64,000 nucleotides of DNA, taken from positions 35,004 to 99,003 of the IMG/VR virus record IMGVR_UViG_3300021364_000008; one strand, 5' to 3'. This document shows, one piece after another, positions 33,505 to 40,316 of this stretch. The first letter of the stretch is position 1. Every line of letters starts with the position of its first letter. Below the pieces are notes generated by a model, which saw nothing but the letters and a program-made list of their open reading frames with translations, was not told the DNA's origin and did no database searches. The DNA is from a virus. The position numbers and the translations under genes were made by a program.

Positions 33505-33528
33505 CATCTCTTTTATTTTAAAGAGATG
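33505..33528. other. Nine-base-stem hairpin in the leader of the next gene
   Basis: CATCTCTTT (33505-33513) pairs with AAAGAGATG (33520-33528) around a six-base loop. No U-tract follows, so it may be a leader structure rather than a terminator. The 170-base gap (33409-33578) holds this, the terminator above and a CTAAATA motif. Confidence 0.55.
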
Positions 33529-33578
33529 CTTTAAACTAAATTAACCTTTAGATAAAAAGTACTCTCGGGAGAAAAACA

Positions 33579-33803
33579 ATGGAACAAGCATTAATGGTTA
33601 CAACCGTAGTAATGCTCACAATATTAACTTTTATTGTTGGTGGAGTGATTGGGTGGATTTTCAGTAATTTTTATATACAACCAACTCCAGCATACGTACA
33701 TCCCGAATTTATGGATGAAAATGGAAACATTTTACCTGATGAAATTTTAGCTGTAAGGTTTGAAAATGACTACATCGACTACAACGAAGAAGACGACGAC
33801 TAG
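33579..33803 (+). CDS. Small membrane protein with acidic tail
   Basis: A 74-residue protein with one N-terminal hydrophobic helix (about 6-30, I-L-T-F-I-V-G-G-V-I-G-W-I-F), then a Pro-containing linker and an acidic C-terminus (Y-N-E-E-D-D-D). It overlaps the next gene by 38 bases in a different frame. Function unknown; a single-pass inner-membrane protein is predicted. Confidence 0.6.
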   Translation: MEQALMVTTVVMLTILTFIVGGVIGWIFSNFYIQPTPAYVHPEFMDENGNILPDEILAVRFENDYIDYNEEDDD

Positions 33804-34380
33804 ATCTTCTACAAGAAAAAAACCAACTCCAAAGACTCAAGTAAAACTTGATAGAAATTGTTTTCAGCATGAGATTTTAGAGTTGGTTTCTAAACAAAGA
33901 ACAAATGAACAGAAAGTCAAAGTTCTGAATGAGTATCGTAATGATGCATTAGTCTCTTTGTTTATTTGGAATTTTGATGAAAGTGTGATTTCACTTCTTC
34001 CTCCCGGTGATGTTCCTTATGCAGACATTAAAGAAATGACTTCTGTGGGTGGAACATTGACTGATAAAATTGGACAAGAGGTTGCAGGAAATGGTGCTCG
34101 TTCAATTGCTTATAATGGTGTTGAAGATAAGATGAATGTTGGTAGAACATCAATTCGTAATGAGTATGAAAAGTTTTATAATTTTGTAAAGGGTGGAAAT
34201 AATACTTTATCCTCTATTCGTCGTGAGACAATGTTTATTAATATGCTGCAGGGACTACACCCACTGGAAGCAGAACTTATTTGTCTAGTCAAAGATAAGA
34301 AACTTGAAGAAAAATATAAGATTAGTTTTGAAATTGTAAAACAGGCGTATCCAGATATTGTTTGGGGAGGTCGTTCTTGA
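33766..34380 (+). CDS. DUF6433-like conserved phage protein
   Basis: Started at ATG 33766 (TTG 33760 is two codons upstream), giving 204 residues. A Thr/Lys-rich disordered N-terminus (about 25 residues) precedes a helical domain with S-K-Q-R-T-N-E-Q-K-V-K-V-L-N-E-Y, L-F-I-W-N-F-D-E-S-V and L-P-P-G-D-V-P-Y. This series is found in T4-like phage proteins of the DUF6433 type. L-H-P-L-E-A-E near the end resembles the same family. No catalytic residues are apparent. In T4-like phages the homologue lies near replication genes, as here. Function unknown. Confidence 0.6.
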   Translation: MTTSTTTKKTTTRSSTRKKPTPKTQVKLDRNCFQHEILELVSKQRTNEQKVKVLNEYRNDALVSLFIWNFDESVISLLPPGDVPYADIKEMTSVGGTLTDKIGQEVAGNGARSIAYNGVEDKMNVGRTSIRNEYEKFYNFVKGGNNTLSSIRRETMFINMLQGLHPLEAELICLVKDKKLEEKYKISFEIVKQAYPDIVWGGRS

Positions 34381-34407
34381 ATAGTGTAACTTTGGGGGGG
34401 AAGAAAA

Positions 34408-34713
34408 ATGGGATGGTCAGAAGAAGAAAAGAAAACTCTTCCTCCAAGTTATGAATGTAATTTGTTGGTAGAAAAGGCCACAGAGGAACAAATTCAATCT
34501 AAGGATTATCCGAGAGATGCTTATATTGTAAAGTATCTTTCTGAAAATCAATTGGTCTCAGATATTTGTAGAGGAAAAATTGTAAATATTTTTAATCTAT
34601 ATTACGATAAATTTGGTCCAAATGTAATTCAAAAAATTGAATGGGGTAATGGAACAATTAATCCAAAATTATGGGGATATAAAAATAAAGAAGATAAACA
34701 AAGAAAAAAATGA
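34408..34713 (+). CDS. Conserved-looking cyanophage protein, unknown function
   Basis: A 101-residue charged cytoplasmic protein with Y-L-S-E-N-Q-L-V-S-D-I-C-R-G-K-I-V-N-I-F as its most structured helical segment and a Lys-rich end. A run of seven G residues (34394-34400) lies just upstream and may act as an unusual ribosome-binding site. Its end overlaps the start of the next ORF by ATGA. No family recognised. Confidence 0.55.
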   Translation: MGWSEEEKKTLPPSYECNLLVEKATEEQIQSKDYPRDAYIVKYLSENQLVSDICRGKIVNIFNLYYDKFGPNVIQKIEWGNGTINPKLWGYKNKEDKQRKK

Positions 34714-34904
34714 GTCAAGGATTTGAAAAAGAAAAGGTTGGTCTTGAGCTGACTGTCTATCAAGATGAGGTAGATAAACTTCTTAAAAAATATAAGAATG
34801 TAAAAAAATATATGAAATCATCTATCTATGCAATTAAAGAAATGGATGGAAATGAGAATTTTGTATCCAGACTCATTCAGGAAGCTGAGGATAATCCACT
34901 GTAA
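34710..34904 (+). CDS. Small helical protein, unknown function
   Basis: A 64-residue charged helical protein (V-D-K-L-L-K-K-Y-K-N-V-K-K-Y). It overlaps the previous gene by 4 bases and its stop immediately precedes the speD ATG with no spacer, so the three form one translational unit. No motif identified. Confidence 0.5.
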   Translation: MSQGFEKEKVGLELTVYQDEVDKLLKKYKNVKKYMKSSIYAIKEMDGNENFVSRLIQEAEDNPL

Positions 34905-35231
34905 ATGGGTAAGCATTATCTTCTTAATCTTTATGGGTGTCCATTTCATCTTTTAAATGATGAAAAATGTCTTATAGATTTGTTGGAATATGCTGCAATC
35001 ATAAGTGGAGCAACTGTAATTCAAACAATCTCTAAGAAATTTGAACCTCAAGGAGTGACTGTAATCTGTTTGCTTGCAGAAAGTCATATTAGTATTCATA
35101 CTTGGCCAGAAGATGGAAAGGCAGCTGTAGATTGTTATACATGCGGAGACTCAAATCCAAAAATGGGATGTGATATTATCACTCATCAGCTTAAATGTTC
35201 AGATCATACACTGAGTTATATTGAAAGATAA
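34905..35231 (+). CDS. speD: S-adenosylmethionine decarboxylase proenzyme (SpeD)
   Basis: A 108-residue prokaryotic-type AdoMetDC. The self-cleavage site is L-A-E-S-H-I-S-I-H-T-W-P-E, with cleavage between Glu59 and Ser60 and Ser60 becoming the pyruvoyl cofactor. His65 and Cys80 follow at spacings of 5 and 15, the same as Ser63/His68/Cys83 in the Thermotoga enzyme. It makes decarboxylated AdoMet, the aminopropyl donor for spermidine. speD is a known cyanophage metabolic gene, proposed to alter polyamine supply for DNA packing or photosystem maintenance. It is a full-length single-domain form. Confidence 0.93.
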   Translation: MGKHYLLNLYGCPFHLLNDEKCLIDLLEYAAIISGATVIQTISKKFEPQGVTVICLLAESHISIHTWPEDGKAAVDCYTCGDSNPKMGCDIITHQLKCSDHTLSYIER

Positions 35232-35256
35232 ATTGTATAACAAATTACAAAGGCAC

Positions 35257-35285
35257 TTGACTATATAGAGTATAAGGTCTATAAT
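35257..35285 (+). promoter_or_regulatory. Sigma-70-type promoter, TTGACT-N17-TATAAT
   Basis: TTGACT at 35257-35262 and a perfect TATAAT at 35280-35285 with a 17-base spacer. Transcription would start near 35292, just before the palindrome at 35300. Confidence 0.8.
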
Positions 35286-35299
35286 TGACCTATCGTTCA

Positions 35300-35321
35300 T
35301 TCGCTATTTGCAAATAGCGAA
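35300..35321. repeat. Perfect 22-bp palindrome at the 5' end of an early transcript
   Basis: TTCGCTATTTG followed directly by its reverse complement (35300-35310 / 35311-35321). It is followed by a GC-rich stretch (about 35318-35350) with a small GAAC/GTTC hairpin, unlike the surrounding AT-rich DNA. It could be a stabilising 5' hairpin, a protein site, or a small mobile palindrome. Confidence 0.7.
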
Positions 35322-35355
35322 CGCAAGTAAGTCGCGGAACGGAGTTCGTTCATCT

Positions 35356-35508
35356 ATGGAAACGCTTTTATTAACTTGTTTACAGACACAATTACTTGTT
35401 TCTAGAATCCAAAATCATCCACAATTATCTCCCAAGATAAGAAATGAGTTGATTTGGGAACTCAAGCAAGTTACTGAAAAGAAGTGTGACATAGACGCAA
35501 ACGACTAA
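35356..35508 (+). CDS. Small protein, unknown function
   Basis: The ATG at 35356 is preferred over TTG 35308, which would translate through the palindrome. The 50-residue product is helical (T-C-L-Q-T-Q-L-L-V-S-R-I) with an acidic tail. It is the first gene behind the promoter at 35257 and has a GGAG sequence 11 bases upstream. No family recognised. Confidence 0.5.
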   Translation: METLLLTCLQTQLLVSRIQNHPQLSPKIRNELIWELKQVTEKKCDIDAND

Positions 35509-35550
35509 AGGAACGGGAATTAAAACTCTCATTTCTAAGGAGCAAAAACA

Positions 35551-35688
35551 ATGAGTCGCGTAACTTATAGGGGTGTTTCATATGACACCGAATCTCGTCG
35601 CCAACAACAGGCACAAGTACAGCAGCAACCTCAGCAATACAACGAAGCTTATCGTGGAGTTAAGTTTGTAAAAGAGGGGAACAAGTGA
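35551..35688 (+). CDS. DUF4278-like YRG-motif miniprotein
   Basis: A 45-residue protein starting V-T-Y-R-G-V-S-Y-D and, after a Gln-rich stretch, repeating A-Y-R-G-V-K-F. The Y-R-G-x-x-Y motif is the hallmark of DUF4278, a small-protein family of cyanobacteria and cyanophages with no known function. An AAGGAG ribosome-binding site lies 7 bases upstream. Its stop overlaps the next start (TGATG). Confidence 0.65.
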   Translation: MSRVTYRGVSYDTESRRQQQAQVQQQPQQYNEAYRGVKFVKEGNK

Positions 35689-35795
35689 TGCAGAAACTCA
35701 ATGTTCTTCAAATGATCAAAGAAAAAAAACAAAAAGAGAATAGAAGGCATCAGGCAGCACTTTGTCAAATCGGTCAATGTAAAATCAAAAAATAA
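35688..35795 (+). CDS. Tiny basic protein
   Basis: A 35-residue Lys/Gln-rich helical peptide with two cysteines (C-Q-I-G-Q-C) near the end. It is linked by a TGATG overlap to the upstream miniprotein and followed after 4 bases by another ORF. Reality is supported by this tight packing and by the ribosome-binding site GAGGGG upstream, not by homology. Confidence 0.4.
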   Translation: MQKLNVLQMIKEKKQKENRRHQAALCQIGQCKIKK

Positions 35796-35799
35796 TTAA

Positions 35800-35955
35800 A
35801 TGGATAACTATGTCTACCATGATGATGACATGGACAAGGACAATAGACCACCTGCATGTTATCAATTAACATACAGGGGGTGTAAGTATTGGTCTTGCTA
35901 TCTTATTCATTTAAGAGAATGGTTTGAAAAACTATTAATATCTGAGGGATCTTGA
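35800..35955 (+). CDS. Second YRG-motif miniprotein (DUF4278-like)
   Basis: A 51-residue protein with an acidic start and Y-Q-L-T-Y-R-G-C-K-Y-W in the middle, the same Y-R-G-x-x-Y motif as the ORF at 35551. The stop TGA lies within the TTGACA of the next promoter, and the codons just before it form the left arm of a terminator. Function unknown. Confidence 0.55.
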   Translation: MDNYVYHDDDMDKDNRPPACYQLTYRGCKYWSCYLIHLREWFEKLLISEGS

Positions 35956-35971
35956 CATCCCTCTTTTTTTT
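35944..35971 (+). terminator. Rho-independent terminator overlapping a gene end
   Basis: GAGGGAT (35944-35950) pairs with ATCCCTC (35957-35963) around a six-base loop, followed by eight T residues. The loop carries most of a TTGACA -35 box and the stop codon of the upstream ORF. Confidence 0.88.
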
Positions 35972-35980
35972 GTTTAAAAT
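35952..35980 (+). promoter_or_regulatory. Sigma-70-type promoter embedded in a terminator, TTGACA-N17-TAAAAT
   Basis: TTGACA at 35952-35957 and TAAAAT at 35975-35980 with a 17-base spacer formed by the terminator stem and T-tract. It repeats the arrangement seen before hli at 7503. It should drive the ORFs from 36011 and thyX. Confidence 0.7.
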
Positions 35981-36010
35981 GAATTTGTTCGGGTCAGTAC
36001 AAATAATGAA

Positions 36011-36178
36011 ATGAATAAAGACAGATTAAAACTTTTAGTAAAAAATCTAGAACTTCTTGTAGAAGGACTGAAGGCAGAAGTATATGCTGATGCTTCTGCT
36101 TATAACTATTATAGTATTGCTCCACATATTGGAGAACTTGATGAATATGATGAGATCTTTGAGGATGATGACGACTGA
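36011..36178 (+). CDS. Small acidic protein, unknown function
   Basis: A 55-residue protein with a helical start (L-K-L-L-V-K-N-L-E-L-L-V-E-G-L-K-A-E-V-Y) and a strongly acidic tail (E-D-D-D-D). It lies about 24 bases downstream of the expected start of transcription, and its TGATG end overlaps the next start. No family recognised. Confidence 0.5.
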   Translation: MNKDRLKLLVKNLELLVEGLKAEVYADASAYNYYSIAPHIGELDEYDEIFEDDDD

Positions 36179-36435
36179 TGACTACATCCAAATCACAACA
36201 AGTCAAGGAAGAGTTTTTATATCCAACTCCTCCATTAAATCCAGATTCTGATAAATCATTTCTGGAAATTGCACAAACAAATAATTTAAATAATTTTTCC
36301 ACACATCTACAGTATATTTCTGCAATGGTTATTGGTGGAAAGATGAATGTAGAAGATTCATATAGAGAAGTGAAGAATCTATATAAATCTTGGAAATCTT
36401 CTCACAAATCATTAAAAGGAGGATGGTTCAATTGA
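36178..36435 (+). CDS. Conserved-looking small protein upstream of thyX
   Basis: An 85-residue cytoplasmic protein with L-Q-Y-I-S-A-M-V-I-G-G-K-M and a Trp/Lys-rich C-terminus. Its last codons contain the AAGGAGG ribosome-binding site of thyX and its TGA overlaps the thyX TTG (TTGA), so expression is coupled. Function unknown. Confidence 0.5.
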   Translation: MTTSKSQQVKEEFLYPTPPLNPDSDKSFLEIAQTNNLNNFSTHLQYISAMVIGGKMNVEDSYREVKNLYKSWKSSHKSLKGGWFN

Positions 36436-38165
36436 AACCAATCAAAGCAAAGGATCTTCTCGAACTTGATAAAAGACTTGAGGTAGTTAAACTTCAGTGC
36501 TACCCAATTCCAGAGCAAGTCATTTGGCAGGCAGGAAAAGGAGATTATTCTGAAGTTCCAATTCACGAAGTTGAAGTTCCTAGTCCACAAAAATGCGGTG
36601 AATGGATTGTAAATACTTTACTTGCAAATGAAAGAGGACATTATGGTTGTTACTCTTCAGATACTCAGGTATTAACTGAAAATGGGTGGGTATATTGGAC
36701 TGAAGTAACGGAAAAAACTTCTCTTGCCGCTTATAATATTGAAACAGGAATAGTTAACTTTGAAACACCTTCAGCAGTTCAAAGGTGGGATTATGAAGGT
36801 AAAATGTATCATCTCACTGGACAATCTTTGGATATTCTGGTAAGTCCAGATCATCGTATGATTGTTCAAAATAGAAAAAAAGATGGAACTTGGACTTCTC
36901 CTTATGCTATAACTGCAGAAGAAGTCTATCAAAAACCAGTTAGATATATTACTACTGGAAATCTTTCTATTTCTGATCGAACCAATTTACAAACTCCAAT
37001 TGATAATGAACTCTTTTGGGAATTGGTTGGATTTTGGATTGGTGATGGGGACAAAGATGCCAAAGCAAATACATTAAGATTTCATTTAAAATTGAAGCGT
37101 AAAATTGATTATCTTGAAAATTTGTGTAAAGATCTTGGGTTAGATTTTTATCCAACTAAAAATAATAGATATACTGTATCATTCACTGGCATTGGTAACT
37201 GGTTTAAAACTAATTGTCTTACTGAAGATGAATCTAAAAAGTTTCCTGCAGGATATTTGAGATTGGAAAAGGATTGTGTTCTTAGTCTTCTTGAAGGTCT
37301 GAGAAATTCTGATGGAACTAAAAGGAGAAATACTTGGTCTTATTCAACTACTTCTAAAGTGTTGGCAGAACAGATGCAAGCGATTGCTTCTGTAAATGAC
37401 TTGAGATTTACTTGTTATATTGAAGAAAGAACTAATGAAAATCACAAAGATTTGTATGTTCTTAGATTAACCGCACAAATTAGTCCAAGAGTAGAAACAT
37501 CACAATCTGGTAGATCAAAAACATATGTGGAAGAATGGATTAATTATAAAGGACAAATTCACTGTGCTACTGTTTCTACTGGTGCTTTGATTGTTCGTCG
37601 CAATCAAAAAATTGTTATTTGTGGGAATTGTTTAGAACATCCTTCAATTACATTCTCAGTTTCTGGTTTCGTACATAGTGTAATCGTACAGGCAAGAACA
37701 CATCGCATTGGAACTTCTTGGGATGTACAATCCCAGAGATATACTGGAAAAAGAGTCGTGAAGGTTGCCAAAGGTGAACTTGATATTGAGGATGTTTTCT
37801 ATGTGCGCCCTGAAGGGTTCTATACCAATCGTAAGGGTAAGAAGTATGAATGGACCGAAGAACACCGTCAACGCAAGTTGGGGAGGATTCTGAGTGAGTG
37901 TGAGGAGTATGCTGAGTATTATGGGCAAGGTATGTGCGAAGAACATATTCGTGACTATCTTCCTCAGGCAATTCGTCAGAACTTTGTAGTCTCATTTAAT
38001 CTTCGATCTGTTCTTCATTTTCTGGATCTTCGTGCTAAACTTGATGCTCAACTTGAGATTCAGGCATTATGTGATTCATTTATTCCCGAATTACAAAAAT
38101 GGTCGCCAAATGTCTGGGAGTATTATGAAGAAAAAAGACTCAAAAAAGCAAAACTTTCTCCCTGA
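36432..38165 (+). CDS. thyX: Flavin-dependent thymidylate synthase ThyX interrupted by an intein
   Basis: One open frame encodes two ThyX exteins (about 72 and 178 residues, 250 in total, a normal ThyX size) around a 327-residue intein. The junction reads E-R-G-H-Y-G, then intein, then C-L-E-H-P-S-I-T-F; the ThyX signature R-T-H-R-I-G-T-S-W-D-V-Q-S-Q-R-Y follows. ThyX makes dTMP from dUMP with FAD, NADPH and methylene-tetrahydrofolate. TTG 36432 is chosen because the AGGAGG site ends 9 bases before it; ATG 36423 in the same frame abuts the site too closely. The insertion is next to the conserved H-P-S active-site region, so splicing is needed for activity. Confidence 0.9.
   Translation: MKPIKAKDLLELDKRLEVVKLQCYPIPEQVIWQAGKGDYSEVPIHEVEVPSPQKCGEWIVNTLLANERGHYGCYSSDTQVLTENGWVYWTEVTEKTSLAAYNIETGIVNFETPSAVQRWDYEGKMYHLTGQSLDILVSPDHRMIVQNRKKDGTWTSPYAITAEEVYQKPVRYITTGNLSISDRTNLQTPIDNELFWELVGFWIGDGDKDAKANTLRFHLKLKRKIDYLENLCKDLGLDFYPTKNNRYTVSFTGIGNWFKTNCLTEDESKKFPAGYLRLEKDCVLSLLEGLRNSDGTKRRNTWSYSTTSKVLAEQMQAIASVNDLRFTCYIEERTNENHKDLYVLRLTAQISPRVETSQSGRSKTYVEEWINYKGQIHCATVSTGALIVRRNQKIVICGNCLEHPSITFSVSGFVHSVIVQARTHRIGTSWDVQSQRYTGKRVVKVAKGELDIEDVFYVRPEGFYTNRKGKKYEWTEEHRQRKLGRILSECEEYAEYYGQGMCEEHIRDYLPQAIRQNFVVSFNLRSVLHFLDLRAKLDAQLEIQALCDSFIPELQKWSPNVWEYYEEKRLKKAKLSP
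36648..37628 (+). mobile_element. Intein with LAGLIDADG-type homing endonuclease in thyX
   Basis: A 327-residue intein starting at Cys1 (C-Y-S-S-D-T-Q-V-L, block A) with block B S-P-D-H-R at about 66-70 (His69). Two LAGLIDADG-like motifs are seen: L-V-G-F-W-I-G-D-G at 126-134 and L-L-E-G-L-R-N-S-D-G at 214-223. Block F/G ends I-V-R-R-N-Q-K-I-V-I-C-G-N before the +1 Cys. The residue before the terminal Asn is Gly rather than the usual His. Both acidic residues of the two DOD motifs are present, so endonuclease activity is plausible. It should invade intein-free thyX alleles by homing. Confidence 0.9.
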
Positions 38166-38172
38166 TTTGAAT

Positions 38173-38179
38173 CTAAATA
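38173..38179 (+). promoter_or_regulatory. Late-type motif CTAAATA
   Basis: CTAAATA 22 bases before the ATG at 38202 and just after the thyX stop. Confidence 0.5.
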
Positions 38180-38201
38180 GAAATGTATTGAATTTATAAA
38201 A

Positions 38202-38450
38202 ATGCCAACGTACCCCGTAGTGAATAAAATAACTGGTGAACAAAAAGAAGTCGAAATGAGTGTCCAAGACTGGGATCAATGGAAGAAAGATAATTCTGAA
38301 TGGATACGTGATTGGTCGGATCCTTCTACTTGTCCCTCACCCGGAGAAGTGGGAGATTGGCAAAATAAACTAATCTCAAAGCATCCTGGATGGAATGAAG
38401 TTTTAGATCGTGCTGGCAAAATGCCTGCATCAAAAGTAAAAAAAATCTAA
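38202..38450 (+). CDS. Conserved T4-like phage protein, unknown function
   Basis: An 82-residue protein starting Y-P-V-V-N-K-I-T-G-E-Q-K-E-V-E-M-S-V, resembling small beta-hairpin domains found in T4-like phages. W-D-Q-W-K-K-D-N and a Trp-rich centre (W-I-R-D-W-S-D-P-S) follow, ending in a basic helix. The conserved tail P-G-W-N-E-V-L-D-R-A-G-K is familiar from cyanomyovirus genomes next to phoH, as here. No catalytic site is visible. Confidence 0.55.
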   Translation: MPTYPVVNKITGEQKEVEMSVQDWDQWKKDNSEWIRDWSDPSTCPSPGEVGDWQNKLISKHPGWNEVLDRAGKMPASKVKKI

Positions 38451-38473
38451 AAAGAAAAATAAAGAAAAAAAAT

Positions 38474-39229
38474 ATGGCAAGAAAAAAGCAAGAGATCGCA
38501 GTACCCTTTGGAATGAGCAATAGGCAAATGAAAAGGAAAAAACCCATTAATCTTGATTATATTCGGACAATTGAGCCTCTTACTGAGAATCAAGAAAAAC
38601 TTTTTGAGACATATAAATTAGATCAAAATATTGTTGCATATGGTGTTGCTGGTACAGGAAAGACTTTTATTACGCTTTATAATGCTCTTCTAGATGTCTT
38701 GGATCAAAAAACACCATATGAAAAGATTTATATCGTAAGATCTCTTGTTGCAACTAGAGAAATTGGATTTCTTCCTGGGGATCATGAAGATAAGTCATCA
38801 CTATATCAAATTCCATATAAAAATATGGTAAAATATATGTTTGAAATGAATGATGATGCATCTTTTGAAATGCTCTATTCAAATCTAAAAGCTCAAGGTA
38901 CTATTAGTTTTTGGAGCACCTCTTTCATTCGTGGTACAACTTTAGATAAGTCTATTATTATTGTAGATGAATTTGCCAACCTGAATGGGCATGAGTTGGA
39001 TAGTATTATTACTCGTGTTGGAGTTGATTCTAAAATTATGTTTTGTGGTGATGCAACTCAAAGTGATTTGATTAAGATGAATGAAAGAAATGGTATTGTA
39101 GATTTTATGAAAATTCTTCGCGTAATGCCTTCTTTTGATATTATTGAGTTTGGTATTGAAGATGTGGTTCGTTCCGGGATTGTTAAAGAATATCTCACTG
39201 CAAAATACGAATTGGGAATTAATCTTTGA
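38474..39229 (+). CDS. phoH: PhoH-like P-loop ATPase
   Basis: A 251-residue ATPase of the PhoH family with Walker A G-V-A-G-T-G-K-T at residues 57-64 and Walker B S-I-I-I-V-D-E-F-A-N-L near 155-165, followed by a sensor-like F-C-G-D-A-T-Q-S-D. The fold is that of superfamily-1 helicase cores without the second domain. phoH is widespread in marine phages. In bacteria it belongs to the Pho regulon and may act in RNA handling, but its phage role is unsettled. Size and motifs are complete. Confidence 0.92.
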   Translation: MARKKQEIAVPFGMSNRQMKRKKPINLDYIRTIEPLTENQEKLFETYKLDQNIVAYGVAGTGKTFITLYNALLDVLDQKTPYEKIYIVRSLVATREIGFLPGDHEDKSSLYQIPYKNMVKYMFEMNDDASFEMLYSNLKAQGTISFWSTSFIRGTTLDKSIIIVDEFANLNGHELDSIITRVGVDSKIMFCGDATQSDLIKMNERNGIVDFMKILRVMPSFDIIEFGIEDVVRSGIVKEYLTAKYELGINL

Positions 39230-39304
39230 TGGTTTCTAGGAAGAATTCTTTCTTTGGAAACAATTAAAAAAAATGAAACACGAGGAACTAGCAAGAAAAT
39301 CAAA

Positions 39305-39973
39305 ATGACATTTATTCATCATAATTTTTTGGGTGATATTGAACTAGAATGTAAAACAACAGAAAGCATCCGTCTCTATAATATTCCAAATGGAGATTGG
39401 GTGCCTTCTATTACTTCAGTGACTTCTTTTTACAATCGACATATCTTTGCTAAGTGGAGAGAAAGAGTCGGTATTGAAGAAGCAAATCGAATCACTAAAA
39501 AGGCAACAGCAAGAGGAACTGACTTTCACCAAGTTTGTCAAGATTATCTTGAAAACAAGGAGTTGAATTGGGATGATTATCAACCTCTAACAAAACATAT
39601 GTTTTATCATGCTAAACCCTATCTTGATAAGATAAATAATATTCATGCAATCGAAAGAACACTCTATTCAGAATATCTTGGTCTTGCGGGAAGAGTAGAC
39701 TGTATTGCAGAATATGAAGGAGAACTTGCAGTTATTGACTTTAAGACATCAGAAAAAATTAAACCAGAAGAATGGATTGAAAATTACTTTGTACAAGAAA
39801 CATTCTATGCAGCAGCATATTATGAACTTACAGGTAAAGTAGTTAAAAAACTTATTACATTAATGGTTACTCCTAGTGGTGAAGTGAAAGTATTTGACAA
39901 AAGAAACAAAGAGGATTATATTAGATTATTAGTTCGTTATATTAAGAAATTTTTATCAGATAAACTTTCTTGA
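39305..39973 (+). CDS. PD-(D/E)XK (RecB/Cas4-like) exonuclease
   Basis: The ATG at 39305 gives 222 residues; TTG 39254 in the same frame would add 17 weakly supported residues. The nuclease core reads G-L-A-G-R-V-D-C-I-A-E-Y (motif I Asp), then E-L-A-V-I-D-F-K-T-S-E (D-x-K metal site) and F-V-Q-E-T-F-Y-A-A-A-Y-Y (motif III Gln/Tyr). An early H-x-x-x-x-D (R-G-T-D-F-H-Q-V) corresponds to the RecB-family His. Such nucleases process DNA ends in recombination or host DNA breakdown. It follows phoH and precedes gp33/gp59/gp32, a replication-recombination context. Confidence 0.8.
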   Translation: MTFIHHNFLGDIELECKTTESIRLYNIPNGDWVPSITSVTSFYNRHIFAKWRERVGIEEANRITKKATARGTDFHQVCQDYLENKELNWDDYQPLTKHMFYHAKPYLDKINNIHAIERTLYSEYLGLAGRVDCIAEYEGELAVIDFKTSEKIKPEEWIENYFVQETFYAAAYYELTGKVVKKLITLMVTPSGEVKVFDKRNKEDYIRLLVRYIKKFLSDKLS

Positions 39974-39998
39974 CTCTTCAGTAAATTTATGATATTCT
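39970..39998 (+). promoter_or_regulatory. Sigma-70-type promoter, TTGACT-N17-TATTCT
   Basis: TTGACT at 39970-39975 contains the stop codon of the nuclease gene. TATTCT lies at 39993-39998 after 17 bases. It would start transcription near 40005, only a few bases before the gp33 reading frame. Confidence 0.6.
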
Positions 39999-40013
39999 TT
40001 AAAAAGAATTTTG

Positions 40014-40316
40014 GTGGATTATTTGTCTTTCAATCTTATAGAATTAATGGATTTATCATATAAAGAACAAATTAATAAAGAACTGGAAAGTAAATTTATT
40101 TGTCCAATAAAGTTCTCTCAAGAAATTGAAAAACTTGTGCGAACTGAAGAAAATATGAATTATATTGATGCGGTTGTTTATTTTTGTGAACTGAATAAAA
40201 TTGAATTGGATGTAGTTCCAAAGTTGATTTCAAAACCACTTAAGGAAAAACTTAAGTGTGAAGCAATGGAACTTAATTTTTTGAAAAAAACTTCTCATGC
40301 AAGATTAAAATTTTGA
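40014..40316 (+). CDS. gp33: gp33-like late-transcription coactivator
   Basis: About 100 residues. Position directly before gp59 and gp32, size (T4 gp33 is 112 residues) and the central pattern I-E-K-L-V-R-T-E-E-N-M-N-Y-I-D-A-V-V-Y-F-C match gp33, followed by L-K-C-E-A-M-E-L-N-F-L. gp33 bridges RNA polymerase and the sliding clamp so that late genes are read from TATAAATA promoters, many of which are present here. The start is uncertain: GTG 40014, TTG 40011 and ATG 40047 are in frame, and the predicted message has almost no leader before GTG 40014. Confidence 0.7.
   Translation: MDYLSFNLIELMDLSYKEQINKELESKFICPIKFSQEIEKLVRTEENMNYIDAVVYFCELNKIELDVVPKLISKPLKEKLKCEAMELNFLKKTSHARLKF

Noticed and set aside
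35308-35355. TTG-started N-terminal extension through the palindrome
   Set aside because: It would translate a structured leader starting inside the palindrome; ATG 35356 is the simpler start.
38642-38666. PhoH Walker motif as part of a helicase such as UvsW or Dda
   Set aside because: The protein is a single domain of 251 residues without helicase motifs IV-VI.
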